From positions 1 through 64,000 of the forward strand of contig NZ_RJLQ01000019.1 in NCBI RefSeq assembly GCF_003833015.1: a stretch of 64,000 nt of DNA, given 5' to 3'. Both the position numbers and the translations under genes were made by a program. This document shows, piece by piece, positions 8,008 through 18,000 of the stretch. The notes beneath the pieces were generated by a model. It ran no database searches. It saw only the letters and a list, made by a program, of their open reading frames with translations, and was not told where the DNA came from. Position 1 is the first letter of the stretch; each line of letters starts with the position of its first letter. Origin of the DNA: Clostridium sp. E02. GTDB taxonomy: Bacteria > Bacillota > Clostridia > Lachnospirales > Lachnospiraceae.

Positions 8008-9411
8008 TTATACTGTTTGCACCATAGTTTGCATCTTACTCATGGTTTTTAACTCCTTTATCACCTGAATTGCAATAAACGATGCCAGAATAAAAGTAAA
8101 TACATCCGCCACAGGCTGAGCAATCTCTATACCGAGAATTCCCAAATGCTTTGGTAAAATTAAGAGAGAAGGAATTAAAAAAAGCCCCTGCCTTCCCATC
8201 GCCACTAAGGAAGCACGAAACCCAAATCCAATGGACTGGGTCAGCATATTGACCATGATCACCCATGCCTGAAATGGCAGCGTCAAAAGACTCGCACGCA
8301 AGGCCACGGTTCCGATGGCAATGACCTCCATATCTTCCCGGCGGAAAGCCGTTATGATTGGCTGACTGAATACAAATGCAATCACTCCAAACACACTCAG
8401 CATCAAGATCGCCACCTTCACACAAAACCAATATGCCGAAAGTACCCTGTCATACCGTTTTGCACCAAAGTTGAATCCACATACTGGCTGAAACCCCTGT
8501 CCAAACCCAATCAGTGCTGAGTTAATAAACATCATAAACCGGTTTACAATTGACATTGCTGCTATGGCAGAATCCCCATATGGTCCAGCCAAAACATTTA
8601 AGGTTACTATGCCCACACTGGCGAGTCCCTGGCGGCAAAACGAAGGAAGACCTGCATGAAGAATCTCACCATACAGATTCCATTTAGGAGTGAATTTCTT
8701 AAATCTCAACCGGATGCAGCCAGACCGCCCGTTGCTCTGGGCTAAAAGAATCATAAAGCTGGTCACCTGACTGATCATCGTAGCAACTGCTGCTCCAGAA
8801 ATCCCCATTCCCATGCCAAAAATTAGTATAGGATCCAGAATCATATTTAAGATTCCGCCTGTTGTAATCCCAATCATAGAGTACAGCGCATTCCCTTGGG
8901 ATCTTAAAACATTGTTCATAACAAAAGATGACATCATAAATGGAGCTGCAAGTAAAATAAATCTGGCATAATCCATGGCATAAGGGGCAATCGTATCCGT
9001 TGCTCCAAGAAAGAATACCAGTTGCCTTAAAAACAAAAGCCCTGTTATCATTATAAAAACACCAATGCCCATGGCTGTAAAAAATCCAGTGGAAGCGATT
9101 TTTTCTGCCAGGTCTTCATTCCGATCCCCAAGGCTTCTAGAAACATAATTCCCACTCCCCGTACCAAATGTAAAACCAATGGCTTGAATCATAGCCATGG
9201 CAGAAAATGTTATACCAACCGCACCAGAAGCACTCGTTCCCAGCTGACTTACAAAAAATGTATCTGCCATATTGTAAATCGATGTAACCAGCATACTGAT
9301 AATTGTTGGTATTGCAAGACCAGGAATCAATTTAGAGACAGGAACGTTTGTCATCTGCTCATACCGTTCTTGTTGATTCATTGGCTTCATTCCCTTCATC
9401 CCCTTTCCCAT
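8008..9411 (-). CDS. MATE family efflux transporter (second of pair)
   Basis: Up to 467 aa with about 12 hydrophobic segments and two homologous halves, typical of MATE cation- or Na+-driven multidrug exporters. The N-terminal half has the PTIISMLV and NMADTFFVSQLG segments of the family. It overlaps the upstream MATE gene by about 50 bp. Several in-frame ATGs (9411, 9399, 9390, 9381) lie in the overlap; the purine-rich GGGG/AAGGG stretch favours 9390 or 9381. Both MATE genes are probably co-transcribed. Substrates cannot be deduced. Confidence 0.9.
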   Translation of the reverse strand: MGKGMKGMKPMNQQERYEQMTNVPVSKLIPGLAIPTIISMLVTSIYNMADTFFVSQLGTSASGAVGITFSAMAMIQAIGFTFGTGSGNYVSRSLGDRNEDLAEKIASTGFFTAMGIGVFIMITGLLFLRQLVFFLGATDTIAPYAMDYARFILLAAPFMMSSFVMNNVLRSQGNALYSMIGITTGGILNMILDPILIFGMGMGISGAAVATMISQVTSFMILLAQSNGRSGCIRLRFKKFTPKWNLYGEILHAGLPSFCRQGLASVGIVTLNVLAGPYGDSAIAAMSIVNRFMMFINSALIGFGQGFQPVCGFNFGAKRYDRVLSAYWFCVKVAILMLSVFGVIAFVFSQPIITAFRREDMEVIAIGTVALRASLLTLPFQAWVIMVNMLTQSIGFGFRASLVAMGRQGLFLIPSLLILPKHLGILGIEIAQPVADVFTFILASFIAIQVIKELKTMSKMQTMVQTV

Positions 9412-10771
9412 AATATAGTAACGTACTTTCCTTTGGGAGATGATCCGATACCTTTAAAAAACAGAAGAAGAATAGAATTCCCTTAATCATACTGGATATG
9501 GAAAATGCCCACCAAATCCCATCAAGTCCCATCCCTATGCTGCTTAAAATAATAGCCAACGGAATTCTTGCCGTGGTAAACGTAATACTAATTACCGAAC
9601 TTAGCAGCGTTTTTCCAAGACCGGACAAAGCTCCCACTGTTGTCAGCTCCACACACATAAACATCTGAGAAAATCCCAGAATAACCAGATAGCGGATTCC
9701 CAGTGAAATCACATCCGGTTCATGAAGAAACAATCCAAAAATCTGTCTTGGAAATACAATCAATAGAAACGTAGAAAACAATCCCCATACAAACATCACA
9801 CCGACGGCTGTAAAGTAACCCTTTTTGATTCGATGATACTGCTTGGCTCCATAATTTTGTGCTACAAAAGAATTGATGGCACCTGCAAATCCATCTGCTG
9901 TCATCCAAGAAATCGATTCAATCTGTCCTCCAACCCGAAGGACTGCCACAGCCATATCTCCAAACCCTGCCACAAATCTGGTAAGTACCATGGAAATACT
10001 GGTATAGATCAAATTCTGTACCGCATAAGGAAATCCAATCCGAATCATGGAATTCATGTAGTTCCATGGAATTCTTTGTAAAATGCGCACCTGATCAAAC
10101 ACAACCCGATCTTTTCGTACCACCAAAAGAAATATAAGGGTAACAGAACACTGTGCCAGAACTGTAGCGGCAGCCGCTCCCTGTACGCCAAATCCTGGCA
10201 AAGGACCTGCACCAAAGATAAACAAAGGATCCAGGATCATATTCAAAACCAATCCTATCACATTCGCCGTCAAAGGGGTTTTACTATCCCCCATTGCAGT
10301 GAGAATTCCGGTAAAAATTGAGTTTAGGAAAGAAAAGACAATCAATCCACAGGTGATTTTCAAATATCCCTGCGCATTTAGAATGGTTTCGAAATCGCTT
10401 AATCCAAAAAACTCAATGAGTATTTTAGCTCCAAAAAAAGTCAAAGCCCCATACAAAAATGCAAAAATAATCGCCATTTGTATGGCTCCAGATGCGTATA
10501 TGGCCGCTTTTTCTTTTTTTCCTTCTCCAAGGGAATGGGCTACCTTAACCTGCCCCCCCATCTTAGCAAGTGCAACCACTCCCTGAGAAAGCCAGACATA
10601 CATCCCTCCGGCACCTACGGCTGCCACTGCAGGAGAACCTACCATTCCAATCCATGCCATATCCGTCAAGTTATAAGCCATCTGAACCAATGCGGTAACC
10701 ATGATAGGGATCGCAAGCTCAGTCAGAGAAGTGAAGATAGGACCCTTTAACAAATCTATTTTTCTATTCAT
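9359..10771 (-). CDS. MATE family efflux transporter (first of pair)
   Basis: A 470-aa polytopic membrane protein of the MATE superfamily, with the conserved N-terminal PIMVTALVQMAYNLTDMAWIG helix and a repeated second half starting near residue 240. It is clearly diverged from the neighbouring MATE protein rather than a recent duplicate. The start ATG is preceded by CGGAG. Its 3' end overlaps the next MATE gene. Such pairs could work separately or as a heteromer; the sequence does not settle this. Confidence 0.9.
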   Translation of the reverse strand: MNRKIDLLKGPIFTSLTELAIPIMVTALVQMAYNLTDMAWIGMVGSPAVAAVGAGGMYVWLSQGVVALAKMGGQVKVAHSLGEGKKEKAAIYASGAIQMAIIFAFLYGALTFFGAKILIEFFGLSDFETILNAQGYLKITCGLIVFSFLNSIFTGILTAMGDSKTPLTANVIGLVLNMILDPLFIFGAGPLPGFGVQGAAAATVLAQCSVTLIFLLVVRKDRVVFDQVRILQRIPWNYMNSMIRIGFPYAVQNLIYTSISMVLTRFVAGFGDMAVAVLRVGGQIESISWMTADGFAGAINSFVAQNYGAKQYHRIKKGYFTAVGVMFVWGLFSTFLLIVFPRQIFGLFLHEPDVISLGIRYLVILGFSQMFMCVELTTVGALSGLGKTLLSSVISITFTTARIPLAIILSSIGMGLDGIWWAFSISSMIKGILFFFCFLKVSDHLPKESTLLYYGKGDEGNEANESTRTV

Positions 10772-10792
10772 ATCTATTATTTACTCCGTATC

Positions 10793-10822
10793 AAAAGGAC
10801 TGCCAGAATAGGCAGCCCTTTT
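10793..10822 (-). terminator. terminator of nfnAB
   Basis: AAAAGG-A-CTGCC, loop of 6, GGCAG-C-CCTTTT; symmetric, with a short T-run on the minus strand, 5 bp past the nfnB stop. Confidence 0.7.
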
Positions 10823-10826
10823 CTTC

Positions 10827-12218
10827 CTATGATTCCTCTGTAGAAAGGAATTCATCAATTCCTCTTGCACCAGCTCTACCGGCTTCCATAGCCAGAATTA
10901 CGGTTGCCGCTCCGGTTACCGCATCTCCTCCGGCATATACGCCTTCTTTACTGGTCTTTCCTGTAGATTCCTCAGCAATGATGCATCTGCGTTTGTTGAT
11001 ATCAAGCCCCTTTGTCGTATTTGAGATCAATGGGTTGGGAGACGTTCCCAGGGACATAATAACCGTATCCACATCAATTACAAATTCCGAACCTTCGATT
11101 TCCACCGGCCTTCTTCTTCCCGATGCATCTGGTTCTCCTAGTTCCATTCGAATGCACTTCATACCGTTTACCCAGCCCTTCTCATCTGTGAGAATCTCGA
11201 TTGGGTTCGACAGTAGATTAAAGATAATGCCTTCTTCTTTGGCGTGGTGAACTTCCTCTGATCTTGCAGGGAGTTCTGCTTCGCTTCGTCTGTATACAAT
11301 ATGCACTTCAGCTCCAAGACGTAGGGCCGTTCTAGCCGCATCCATCGCTACATTTCCGCCACCGACAACTGCTACCCTTTCTCCTGCTACGATTGGAGTA
11401 TCATAATCACTGCGGAATGCTTTCATCAAGTTACTTCTTGTCAAGTACTCATTGGCTGAGAATACACCATTTGCATTCTCCCCTGGTATTCCCATAAACA
11501 TGGGAAGTCCAGCACCAGAACCAATAAATACTGCTTTGAATCCTTCTTCCTCTAAAAGAGAATCAATGGTTACCGATTTTCCAACGATTACATTGGTTTC
11601 AATTTTGACTCCAAGTTTTCTTACGTTGTCGATTTCAGGCTGTACCACTTTGTCTTTTGGAAGACGGAACTCCGGAATTCCATAAGTCAGTACTCCGCCA
11701 GGCTCATGAAGTGCTTCAAAAATCGTCACTTCATAACCCAGTTTAGCCAAATCTCCGGCACAAGTAAGACCAGAAGGACCGGAACCGATCACTGCAACCT
11801 TTTTCCCGTTGGTTTTTTTCGGAGCTTCCGGAACAAATCCATGCTCTCTGGACCAGTCTGCTACAAAACGCTCCATCTTACCGATGGAAACTGGCTCTCC
11901 TTTGATTCCTCGGATGCACTGCCCTTCACACTGACTTTCCTGAGGACAAACTCGTCCACAAACAGCCGGAAGTGCAGAAGACTTAGCAATCACTTTAGCA
12001 GCCTCTTCAAAGTTCCCATCCTCCACTTCTTTGATAAATCCTGGAATGTCAATGGAAACGGGACACCCTTTCACACATTTGGGGTTTTTACATTTGATGC
12101 AGCGGCTTGCTTCCTCTTTTGCTTCTTCTTCATTATAACCAAGGCATACCTCTTCAAAATTCGTCGCTCTTACCTTTGGGTCTTGTTCTCTTACTGGTAC
12201 TTTCTTTAATATATCCAT
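10827..12218 (-). CDS. nfnB: NfnB: ferredoxin:NADP+ oxidoreductase, large subunit (GltA-type)
   Basis: A 463-aa flavoprotein related to the glutamate synthase small subunit. The N-terminus carries two [4Fe-4S] sites (CIKCKNPKCVKGCP near 40, CGRVCPQESQCEGQC near 90), followed by FAD-binding (VAVIGSGPSGLTCAGDLA near 145) and NAD(P)-binding (VAVVGGGNVAMDAARTA near 285) Rossmann motifs. On its own it could be called glutamate synthase beta subunit. Next to a DHOD-PyrK-like subunit and without a glutamate synthase large subunit, it fits NfnB, the NADPH-oxidising bifurcating half of NfnAB, which couples ferredoxin, NADH and NADPH pools. The start overlaps the nfnA stop (TAATG). Confidence 0.88.
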   Translation of the reverse strand: MDILKKVPVREQDPKVRATNFEEVCLGYNEEEAKEEASRCIKCKNPKCVKGCPVSIDIPGFIKEVEDGNFEEAAKVIAKSSALPAVCGRVCPQESQCEGQCIRGIKGEPVSIGKMERFVADWSREHGFVPEAPKKTNGKKVAVIGSGPSGLTCAGDLAKLGYEVTIFEALHEPGGVLTYGIPEFRLPKDKVVQPEIDNVRKLGVKIETNVIVGKSVTIDSLLEEEGFKAVFIGSGAGLPMFMGIPGENANGVFSANEYLTRSNLMKAFRSDYDTPIVAGERVAVVGGGNVAMDAARTALRLGAEVHIVYRRSEAELPARSEEVHHAKEEGIIFNLLSNPIEILTDEKGWVNGMKCIRMELGEPDASGRRRPVEIEGSEFVIDVDTVIMSLGTSPNPLISNTTKGLDINKRRCIIAEESTGKTSKEGVYAGGDAVTGAATVILAMEAGRAGARGIDEFLSTEES

Positions 12219-13108
12219 TACTCGTCACCTCCGCACAGTCCGCATCCACCATGATGAGTGTCTCCTTCTACGACCTTTAATTTAGCACGGCCTTCCTCAC
12301 TCTTATACATCATCTGGCGTTTCATGGCTTCATCAAAATTCACCTTATGGCCGTCAAATTCAGGACCATCCACACAAGCAAATTTCACTTCGTCACCAAC
12401 TGTAATCCGACATGCACCACACATCCCCGTTCCATCAACCATAACAGGATTCAAACTTACGACAGTGGGAATATGCAATTCTTTGGTTAGCAGACAAGTA
12501 AACTTCATCATAATCATCGGTCCGATAGCAACACAGACATCATACTGTTTTCCCTGGTTTTCTACCAAATCCCGGATCACCTCAGTTACCATACCTTTTC
12601 GTTCATAAGAACCATCATCTGTCGTTACATATAAATTACCGGCTTGTTCTCTCATAGCATCTTCTAAGATTAAAAGATCCTTCGTCTTTGAACCTATGAT
12701 AACATCAACCGAAATACCGTGTTCTCTCATCCATTTTACCTGAGGATAGACCGGAGCGGTTCCGACTCCACCTGCTACAAATAAAAACTTCTTTTTCTTC
12801 ACTTCTTCTAAATCTTCACTTACAAATTCAGAAGCATTGCCAAGTGGACCAACAACGTCTAAAAAGCTATCTCCTGTCTTTAAAAATCCCATTCGTTCTG
12901 TACTTGATCCAACGGTTTGAAACACTATGGTAATGGTTTCTTTTTCTCGATTGTAGTCACAGATGGTAAGAGGAATTCTCTCACCCCTATCATCCATCTT
13001 TACAATAACAAACTCTCCTGGCTGGCAGGTTTTGGCAATCCGGGGTGCTTTTACATCCATCAGATAGATCTTGTCAGCTAGTTTCTCTGATTTTACAATC
13101 TTATACAT
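12218..13108 (-). CDS. nfnA: NfnA: ferredoxin:NADP+ oxidoreductase, FAD/NAD subunit
   Basis: A 296-aa protein with a ferredoxin-reductase-type FAD domain (about 1-100), an NAD-binding domain (FVAGGVGTAPVYPQVKWM near 112) and a C-terminal [2Fe-2S] region with MCGACRITVGDEVKFACVDGP near 226. This matches the sulfide dehydrogenase/NfnA small subunit, related to PyrK, which handles NADH in the bifurcating complex. The start at 13108 follows AGGAGGATAAAG; the longer frame to 13159 has no ribosome binding site. It is translationally coupled to nfnB by a 1-base overlap. A TTGTCA-17-TAAGAT promoter lies upstream. Confidence 0.87.
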   Translation of the reverse strand: MYKIVKSEKLADKIYLMDVKAPRIAKTCQPGEFVIVKMDDRGERIPLTICDYNREKETITIVFQTVGSSTERMGFLKTGDSFLDVVGPLGNASEFVSEDLEEVKKKKFLFVAGGVGTAPVYPQVKWMREHGISVDVIIGSKTKDLLILEDAMREQAGNLYVTTDDGSYERKGMVTEVIRDLVENQGKQYDVCVAIGPMIMMKFTCLLTKELHIPTVVSLNPVMVDGTGMCGACRITVGDEVKFACVDGPEFDGHKVNFDEAMKRQMMYKSEEGRAKLKVVEGDTHHGGCGLCGGDE

Positions 13109-13193
13109 CTTTATCCTCCTAATGCTTTCGTGAATACACCTGTACACCGTTTCGATCAATCAATTGATCTTTCAGTGAAATGGCACTTCCTTT

Positions 13194-13222
13194 ATCTTAT
13201 CATTTTTCATGATTAATGACAA
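13194..13222 (-). promoter_or_regulatory. promoter of nfnAB
   Basis: Minus strand: TTGTCA (13222-13217), 17-bp spacer, TAAGAT (13199-13194), giving a start about 80 bp before nfnA. Confidence 0.5.
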
Positions 13223-13256
13223 TAATTATTCCCAAATATCATTACTTTTTTATCGA

Positions 13257-13751
13257 TTAAACTTTTTTTCTCCGGTACATCCGGAAGTGATAGCACAAAT
13301 CAAAATACGTCTGTTCTTCGCTCTCTGCTTCCATCTTCCAGAAAGGATCTTGCTCCAGATCAACAAAATGAGTGTCCGCCTGATACTGGTAATCGATGTA
13401 TGTGACATGTGCCGTATCGCAGTAGGGATAAAACATCTCATAGATCGATTGTCCTCCTATAATAAAGCAGTCTTCATCCCGGTACTGGCTGAGGACATTC
13501 ATTGCATCTTCCAGACTGTGACAGACAATGGCTCCCTTTACCTTATACTCTGGATTTTTTGACAATACAATATTGGTTCGTCCGTAAAGAGGCTGTTTTC
13601 CTGGTAGACTTTCTAGTGTTTTCCGTCCCATTACAATTACTTTTCCCAATGTTTCTTCCCGAAACAACCGTTTATCTTCCGGTATAGATACCAAAAGCTG
13701 TCCACGATTGCCGATGGACCAGTTTTTATCTACTGCAACAATAATATTCAT
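13257..13751 (-). CDS. folA: dihydrofolate reductase
   Basis: A 164-aa enzyme reducing dihydrofolate to tetrahydrofolate with NADPH. Family signatures are MNIIVAVDKNWSIGNRGQLL at the N-terminus, the VIVMGRKTLESLPG cofactor segment near 38 and FIIGGQSIYE near 95. The substrate-binding acidic residue appears as Glu in SIPEDKRLF. Preceded by GAGGACCT. It lies 18 bp after the ThyX-like gene, and the pairing suggests a thymidylate/folate unit, because thymidylate production is the usual reason to regenerate tetrahydrofolate. Confidence 0.94.
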   Translation of the reverse strand: MNIIVAVDKNWSIGNRGQLLVSIPEDKRLFREETLGKVIVMGRKTLESLPGKQPLYGRTNIVLSKNPEYKVKGAIVCHSLEDAMNVLSQYRDEDCFIIGGQSIYEMFYPYCDTAHVTYIDYQYQADTHFVDLEQDPFWKMEAESEEQTYFDLCYHFRMYRRKKV

Positions 13752-13769
13752 AGGTCCTCTTTCTTTTCT

Positions 13770-14393
13770 TTATTCTGATTCCGCAATGATTAGTTCCTTA
13801 GCATAGGGAAGCGTCTCCACCCAGTCACAAAACGTATGCCATTCCGTTAATTTGTGGCTTTTTCTTGCAAAATACATATTGATCAGATTTTCATAATTAA
13901 ACGTACACGTCCGCATCTGATTGTAACTAGATGGAAGAAGCTGGATCATATCATACCAGGTCTCTTTGCTTTTTGTTTCCACATAATTTATACGTAGTTT
14001 TTCCAATTCTCCAACCACAACCTTCATAAAAGAACGAGTGGGCTCTGTCATGTGATCATGGCTGAAATCCTCAAGTGAAAATGGTTTGCTGTGGATTTTA
14101 TGCATCGTACTGGTAGAATTGGCCACAGTTCCTGCTTTATAAGTGTCATATTCCTTCCACCAGTAAAGAGGGGCTGTAATATCTACCGATACAAAAATCT
14201 GACGGAGATATTTACGATGATCACTGCCAGCCAGTCTTAAACGTCTTGCCAGCCCCAAATCGTTTGGTCCCAGGACATAATTGCCTTCCTTATCATATTC
14301 GCTATCCATCCGCCCCCAGCTGTTCATGGGATTTCGTGCGCCGCGCATCGCATTTTCTATATTCATCACATTGGTTCTTTCACATATTAACAT
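13770..14393 (-). CDS. divergent ThyX-like protein upstream of dihydrofolate reductase
   Basis: A 207-aa soluble protein. The segment ITAPLYWWKEYDTYKAG and the following NSTSTMHKIH (about 72-98) resemble the flavin/dUMP-binding region of FAD-dependent thymidylate synthase ThyX, whose canonical motif is RHRxxSxNExSxR. The two arginines and histidine of that motif are replaced here, so either the enzyme is a divergent branch or the chemistry differs. Adjacency to folA supports a thymidylate role. A short GGAAGA ribosome binding site precedes the ATG. If it is not ThyX-like, it is a conserved hypothetical protein. Confidence 0.5.
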   Translation of the reverse strand: MLICERTNVMNIENAMRGARNPMNSWGRMDSEYDKEGNYVLGPNDLGLARRLRLAGSDHRKYLRQIFVSVDITAPLYWWKEYDTYKAGTVANSTSTMHKIHSKPFSLEDFSHDHMTEPTRSFMKVVVGELEKLRINYVETKSKETWYDMIQLLPSSYNQMRTCTFNYENLINMYFARKSHKLTEWHTFCDWVETLPYAKELIIAESE

Positions 14394-14607
14394 GGTATCT
14401 TCCTTTCTATCTGTGGATGCCTTGTTTTACAACTTTATCTATTATAAAACAAAACATTGTATTCGTCCATGCAATAATTCCTCCATTAATTACAAGGCTG
14501 TTGTCTCATAGAATTGTGAAACTCATTTTTCCTATTGAATCATTTTCCATTCTCTTTTATAATTGGAAGTAAATCTGTATCTTTTGTTAAGAAAAGGAGA
14601 ATGTACC

Positions 14608-14934
14608 ATGGATGAAAATTACATACCGAAAAGATTGGCACAACTGCGTACCAAAAAGGGGGTGTCTGAGAAAGATATGAGTCTTGCATTGGGATTTCAA
14701 GAAGATACCATCCGTGACATCGAAGCACAACGCTCCTTGCCAACACTTGATACCTTTCTATCTATTTGTATCTATCTTAATATAAAACCAAATGAATTTT
14801 TTGATGAAGAGAACAAAAACCCTGTTTTGTTAAATCAGCTAATGGAAAAAATGGAAGATCTAAAAGAATCCGATTTTGATACGCTTTACCAATTGTTATT
14901 AAAAGGGCAAACCCTTGTAAAAAAAGGATCATAA
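14608..14934 (+). CDS. small XRE-family helix-turn-helix regulator
   Basis: A 108-aa protein with a Cro/CI-type helix-turn-helix at about 8-62 (LAQLRTKKGVSEKDMSLALG...IRDIEAQRSLPTLDTFLSIC) and a short acidic C-terminal helix. It should be a DNA-binding repressor or regulator with unknown targets. The start follows AAAAGGAGAATGTACC; the in-frame region upstream lacks a ribosome binding site. It stands alone, divergent from the ThyX-like/folA pair, which it might control by position only. Confidence 0.85.
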   Translation: MDENYIPKRLAQLRTKKGVSEKDMSLALGFQEDTIRDIEAQRSLPTLDTFLSICIYLNIKPNEFFDEENKNPVLLNQLMEKMEDLKESDFDTLYQLLLKGQTLVKKGS

Positions 14935-14965
14935 AACCATCAATTTTCTGAATTATTAGAGAAAA

Positions 14966-15013
14966 AATCGGGAGTTATGAACCGACCTTAGGGTCTGTTT
15001 ACTACTCCCGATT
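14966..15013. terminator. terminator between XRE gene and sbcC
   Basis: AATCGGGAGT (14966-14975) pairs perfectly with ACTCCCGATT (15004-15013), with a small GACC/GGTC hairpin inside. On the minus strand it is followed by TTTT and ends sbcC transcription; it also lies after the plus-strand XRE gene. Confidence 0.7.
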
Positions 15014-15017
15014 CTGT

Positions 15018-18000
15018 TCATAAATACCCATCAAGATCCCAACGAATAAAGCTTCCTTTTTCTGTTTTAGAAACCACTAGCTTTTTCCCGATCTGTTCTT
15101 TTAGTTCTGTTACATGAGAAATCATTCCTATCAGCTTCTTGTCTCCTGCAAGATCTTTTAGAATGCGGACTGCCCGTAACCTGGATTGTTCATCAAGGGA
15201 ACCAAAGCCCTCGTCAATAAACATTGCATCCATACACACAGAACCAGCGGTGCTCTGTATGATATCTGCCATCCCAAGCGCCATGGCAAGAGCCGCCAAA
15301 AAGGACTCTCCTCCAGACAGTGATTTCACATCCCGAACCTGACCGGTGATCATACTGTATACATCCAGATCCAGTCCAACTTCTCCCTGTTTTCCAAGGG
15401 TTTCAAGATCTCTGCACTGCAAAAGAAACGCTCCATCCACCATCACCTTTAAACGCTTATTGGCTGCATGAATCATCTGATTAAAGTACTGCCTCTGCAC
15501 GTAGGTTTGAAAATCCAGGCTTACAGATAACTTCCCATTGGCTGTTTGGCTTAAATAATAATATAGACTATATTCCTTTTCCAGTTGTTTTCTATCCTTC
15601 CACAGCCCATTTAAATTCTCTCTTGCCCGGACTGCACGACTTTTGATTCCCACTGTCTGGGAGAGGACTGGTTGCAGCTGTTTCAACTCCTCTTTTCTTT
15701 TATCCACCTGTTCCTTCCATGGAATTAAATCCACTTTCTTTTGACCTTTTGTCTGTTCCTGGTACTGATGATATATGGTTCTAGCTGTTAAAATCTCTTC
15801 CTCATACCGTTTAATCTGTTCCTTTAAGCCTTGCATTCGTTCCAATGGCTGTTTTGCTTTTCGATATTCTTCTTCCCCTGAAAACCCTAATTTTTCCAGT
15901 TGTTCTCCAAACGTAAGCTTTCCCTGTTCCAGCGCCTTTAAAAGAGCCTCTCTGCTCTCCCGCTCCGATGCCAAACGTCCTCTTTTTTCTTTCTCATATT
16001 CTAAAATCTGCTGGTACCGTTCCCCAGATTCCTTTTCCATACGTAAGATCTCTTGTTTTCTTTTCTCCTGTTTTTCCTGTTCCTGTTGTGCTTCTATTTT
16101 CTCCTCATAAGGCAGCTGCTTTTTTAACTGGTTGGCTTCCGCTAGCTGGCTGACTGCCACAAAGCGCTTCTCTTGATATGCCTCTCCAGCTTTTTCTTTT
16201 AAAGGTTCCAGCTTCTTTATCTGACTTTCGTTTCTCTCCGCCTCTTGTTGTAGTTCTTTTAAAAATGCTTCCGTTTCAAGTGCTTTCTTTTCCTCTGCTT
16301 TTCCTTGTTCCATAAAAGAAGAGGTTTCTCTTTGTTTATGAGAGAGTGTCTGTAACAAATCGTTTGGGTCTGCTGGCATGATAATCCATACCTTGGCATC
16401 GGATTCTATCTGTTTTTCCTGATGTGAGCAATTTTCAAACAACGTTGCAGCCGCAAGTACTGCCTTTGATCGTTCCTCTTCTGCCCGGTTTCTCTCACCT
16501 TTGGCCAGTTCTACCATATCTTCCGTAACACCGCCCTCTTTTAATTGTGCTTTTTGAGGGTGATGGAGCGAACCACAGACCGGACAGGAAATTCCTTCCG
16601 CCAGATCTTGTGCTAATATACCAGCCTGCAGAGCAAAAAAACGACGATAGACATTGTTGTATTTTTGCTCCGCCTCGTCATAATTAGATTGTGCATGTCT
16701 AGCTTTATCCTGTAGCTGTTTTAATTGATCTTTATCTTCCATCAGCTTTTTTTGTGCTTCGTTTAGTTTAATAAGTGCTTGATGCTGTTTTGACAAATCG
16801 ATAAGTCTCTGTTTAATCTCTAAAATATTGCCAGATTCTGCTTCCAATTCTTTTCGCTGATCTTCTATTACTATGAGTCTGCTCTTTAATCGTGACAGCT
16901 CTGTAAGCAGGTTCTGATACTCCTCTTCCGCTTTCTTGGTTTCCCTATTAAAAAAGCGGTAATTTTTCATCTTTTCTTCCCACTCACGATACACTGGAAG
17001 TGCTTGCTCTAGCTGACTAATTCGTAGAGACAGTCCGGGGATTTCCTGTTGAGAAATTTGGTTCCATTCGTCTGCTTCTTTCCTGGCTGTCCGTAGGGAT
17101 TCTTCCAGCCGTTTTATTTCCTTTGTCAACTGGCTTTCTTTTTCCATGGAAGCTTCGTACTCTCTTGTCTTCTCTATCAGCCACGTCTCCGCGCCTTTTG
17201 CTTTCTCCGCTTGTTCTGCTTTTTTTAACAGCTGCTTTTTTTCTTCCCAGCTGCCTTCCTTGCTTTTTAAATCATGAAAACGGATTTCTGCCTCTTCTAG
17301 CCGGTCAAACAACTGATTTCTTTCCTGGCCAATCTGTAGTTTTCCTTCCAACTCACGGAGTTTCCCTTCTTCCTCTTCCTTTTTCGCTAATATACTTTTT
17401 TCTTTTTCCTCAATCTCTGTAAAGATCTGATTCAGAAAGGATTGAATTTCTTCTATCTTAGTCTCCTGGCGCTGCAAAAGTTCCTTCCATTCAGGTTCTA
17501 AGAAACTGTTTTCTAAAAGCTCCATGTTACTAAGCTCATGACTGGTTAGTTTTCGGTTGTCCTCTAGGCGGTTGTGTAAAACCTGGAATCTTTCTTTTAG
17601 CTTCCACTGAATTCTGGCATAAATTCCAGTATTAAATATTTTAGTAAATATTTCTTTTCTTTCTTTCGATGAGGCATGAAGGAGCTTTATATATTCTCCC
17701 TGTGCTATCATTGCAATCTGGGAAAACTGATTTTGATCCACGCCTAAGATATCTACAAGTTTCTGATTGATATCCCGTAGATTCCCTACAAACTCAGACA
17801 GGTCCGGTAACAACAGAGAAACTTTCGCCGGAACTAAAACTTTTTTATACGTTCCGTTTTTGTCTTTTCTTTTACTTGTCCGGGTATAAGAAGGGCTTCT
17901 GGTAATCACATACGTTTCGCCTCGTTCCGAAAATGATAATATAACCTTTGTTTCATCCGTTTCCTTTGCATATTGACTCCGCATCATGGCTGAATCTCTT

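Noticed and set aside
8036-8431. 131-codon minus-strand frame inside the MATE gene
   Set aside because: It is an out-of-frame shadow of a conserved membrane protein and starts without a ribosome binding site.
10827-12218. Glutamate synthase small subunit as the primary name
   Set aside because: No glutamate synthase large subunit is nearby, and the gene is coupled to an NfnA-type FAD/[2Fe-2S] subunit.
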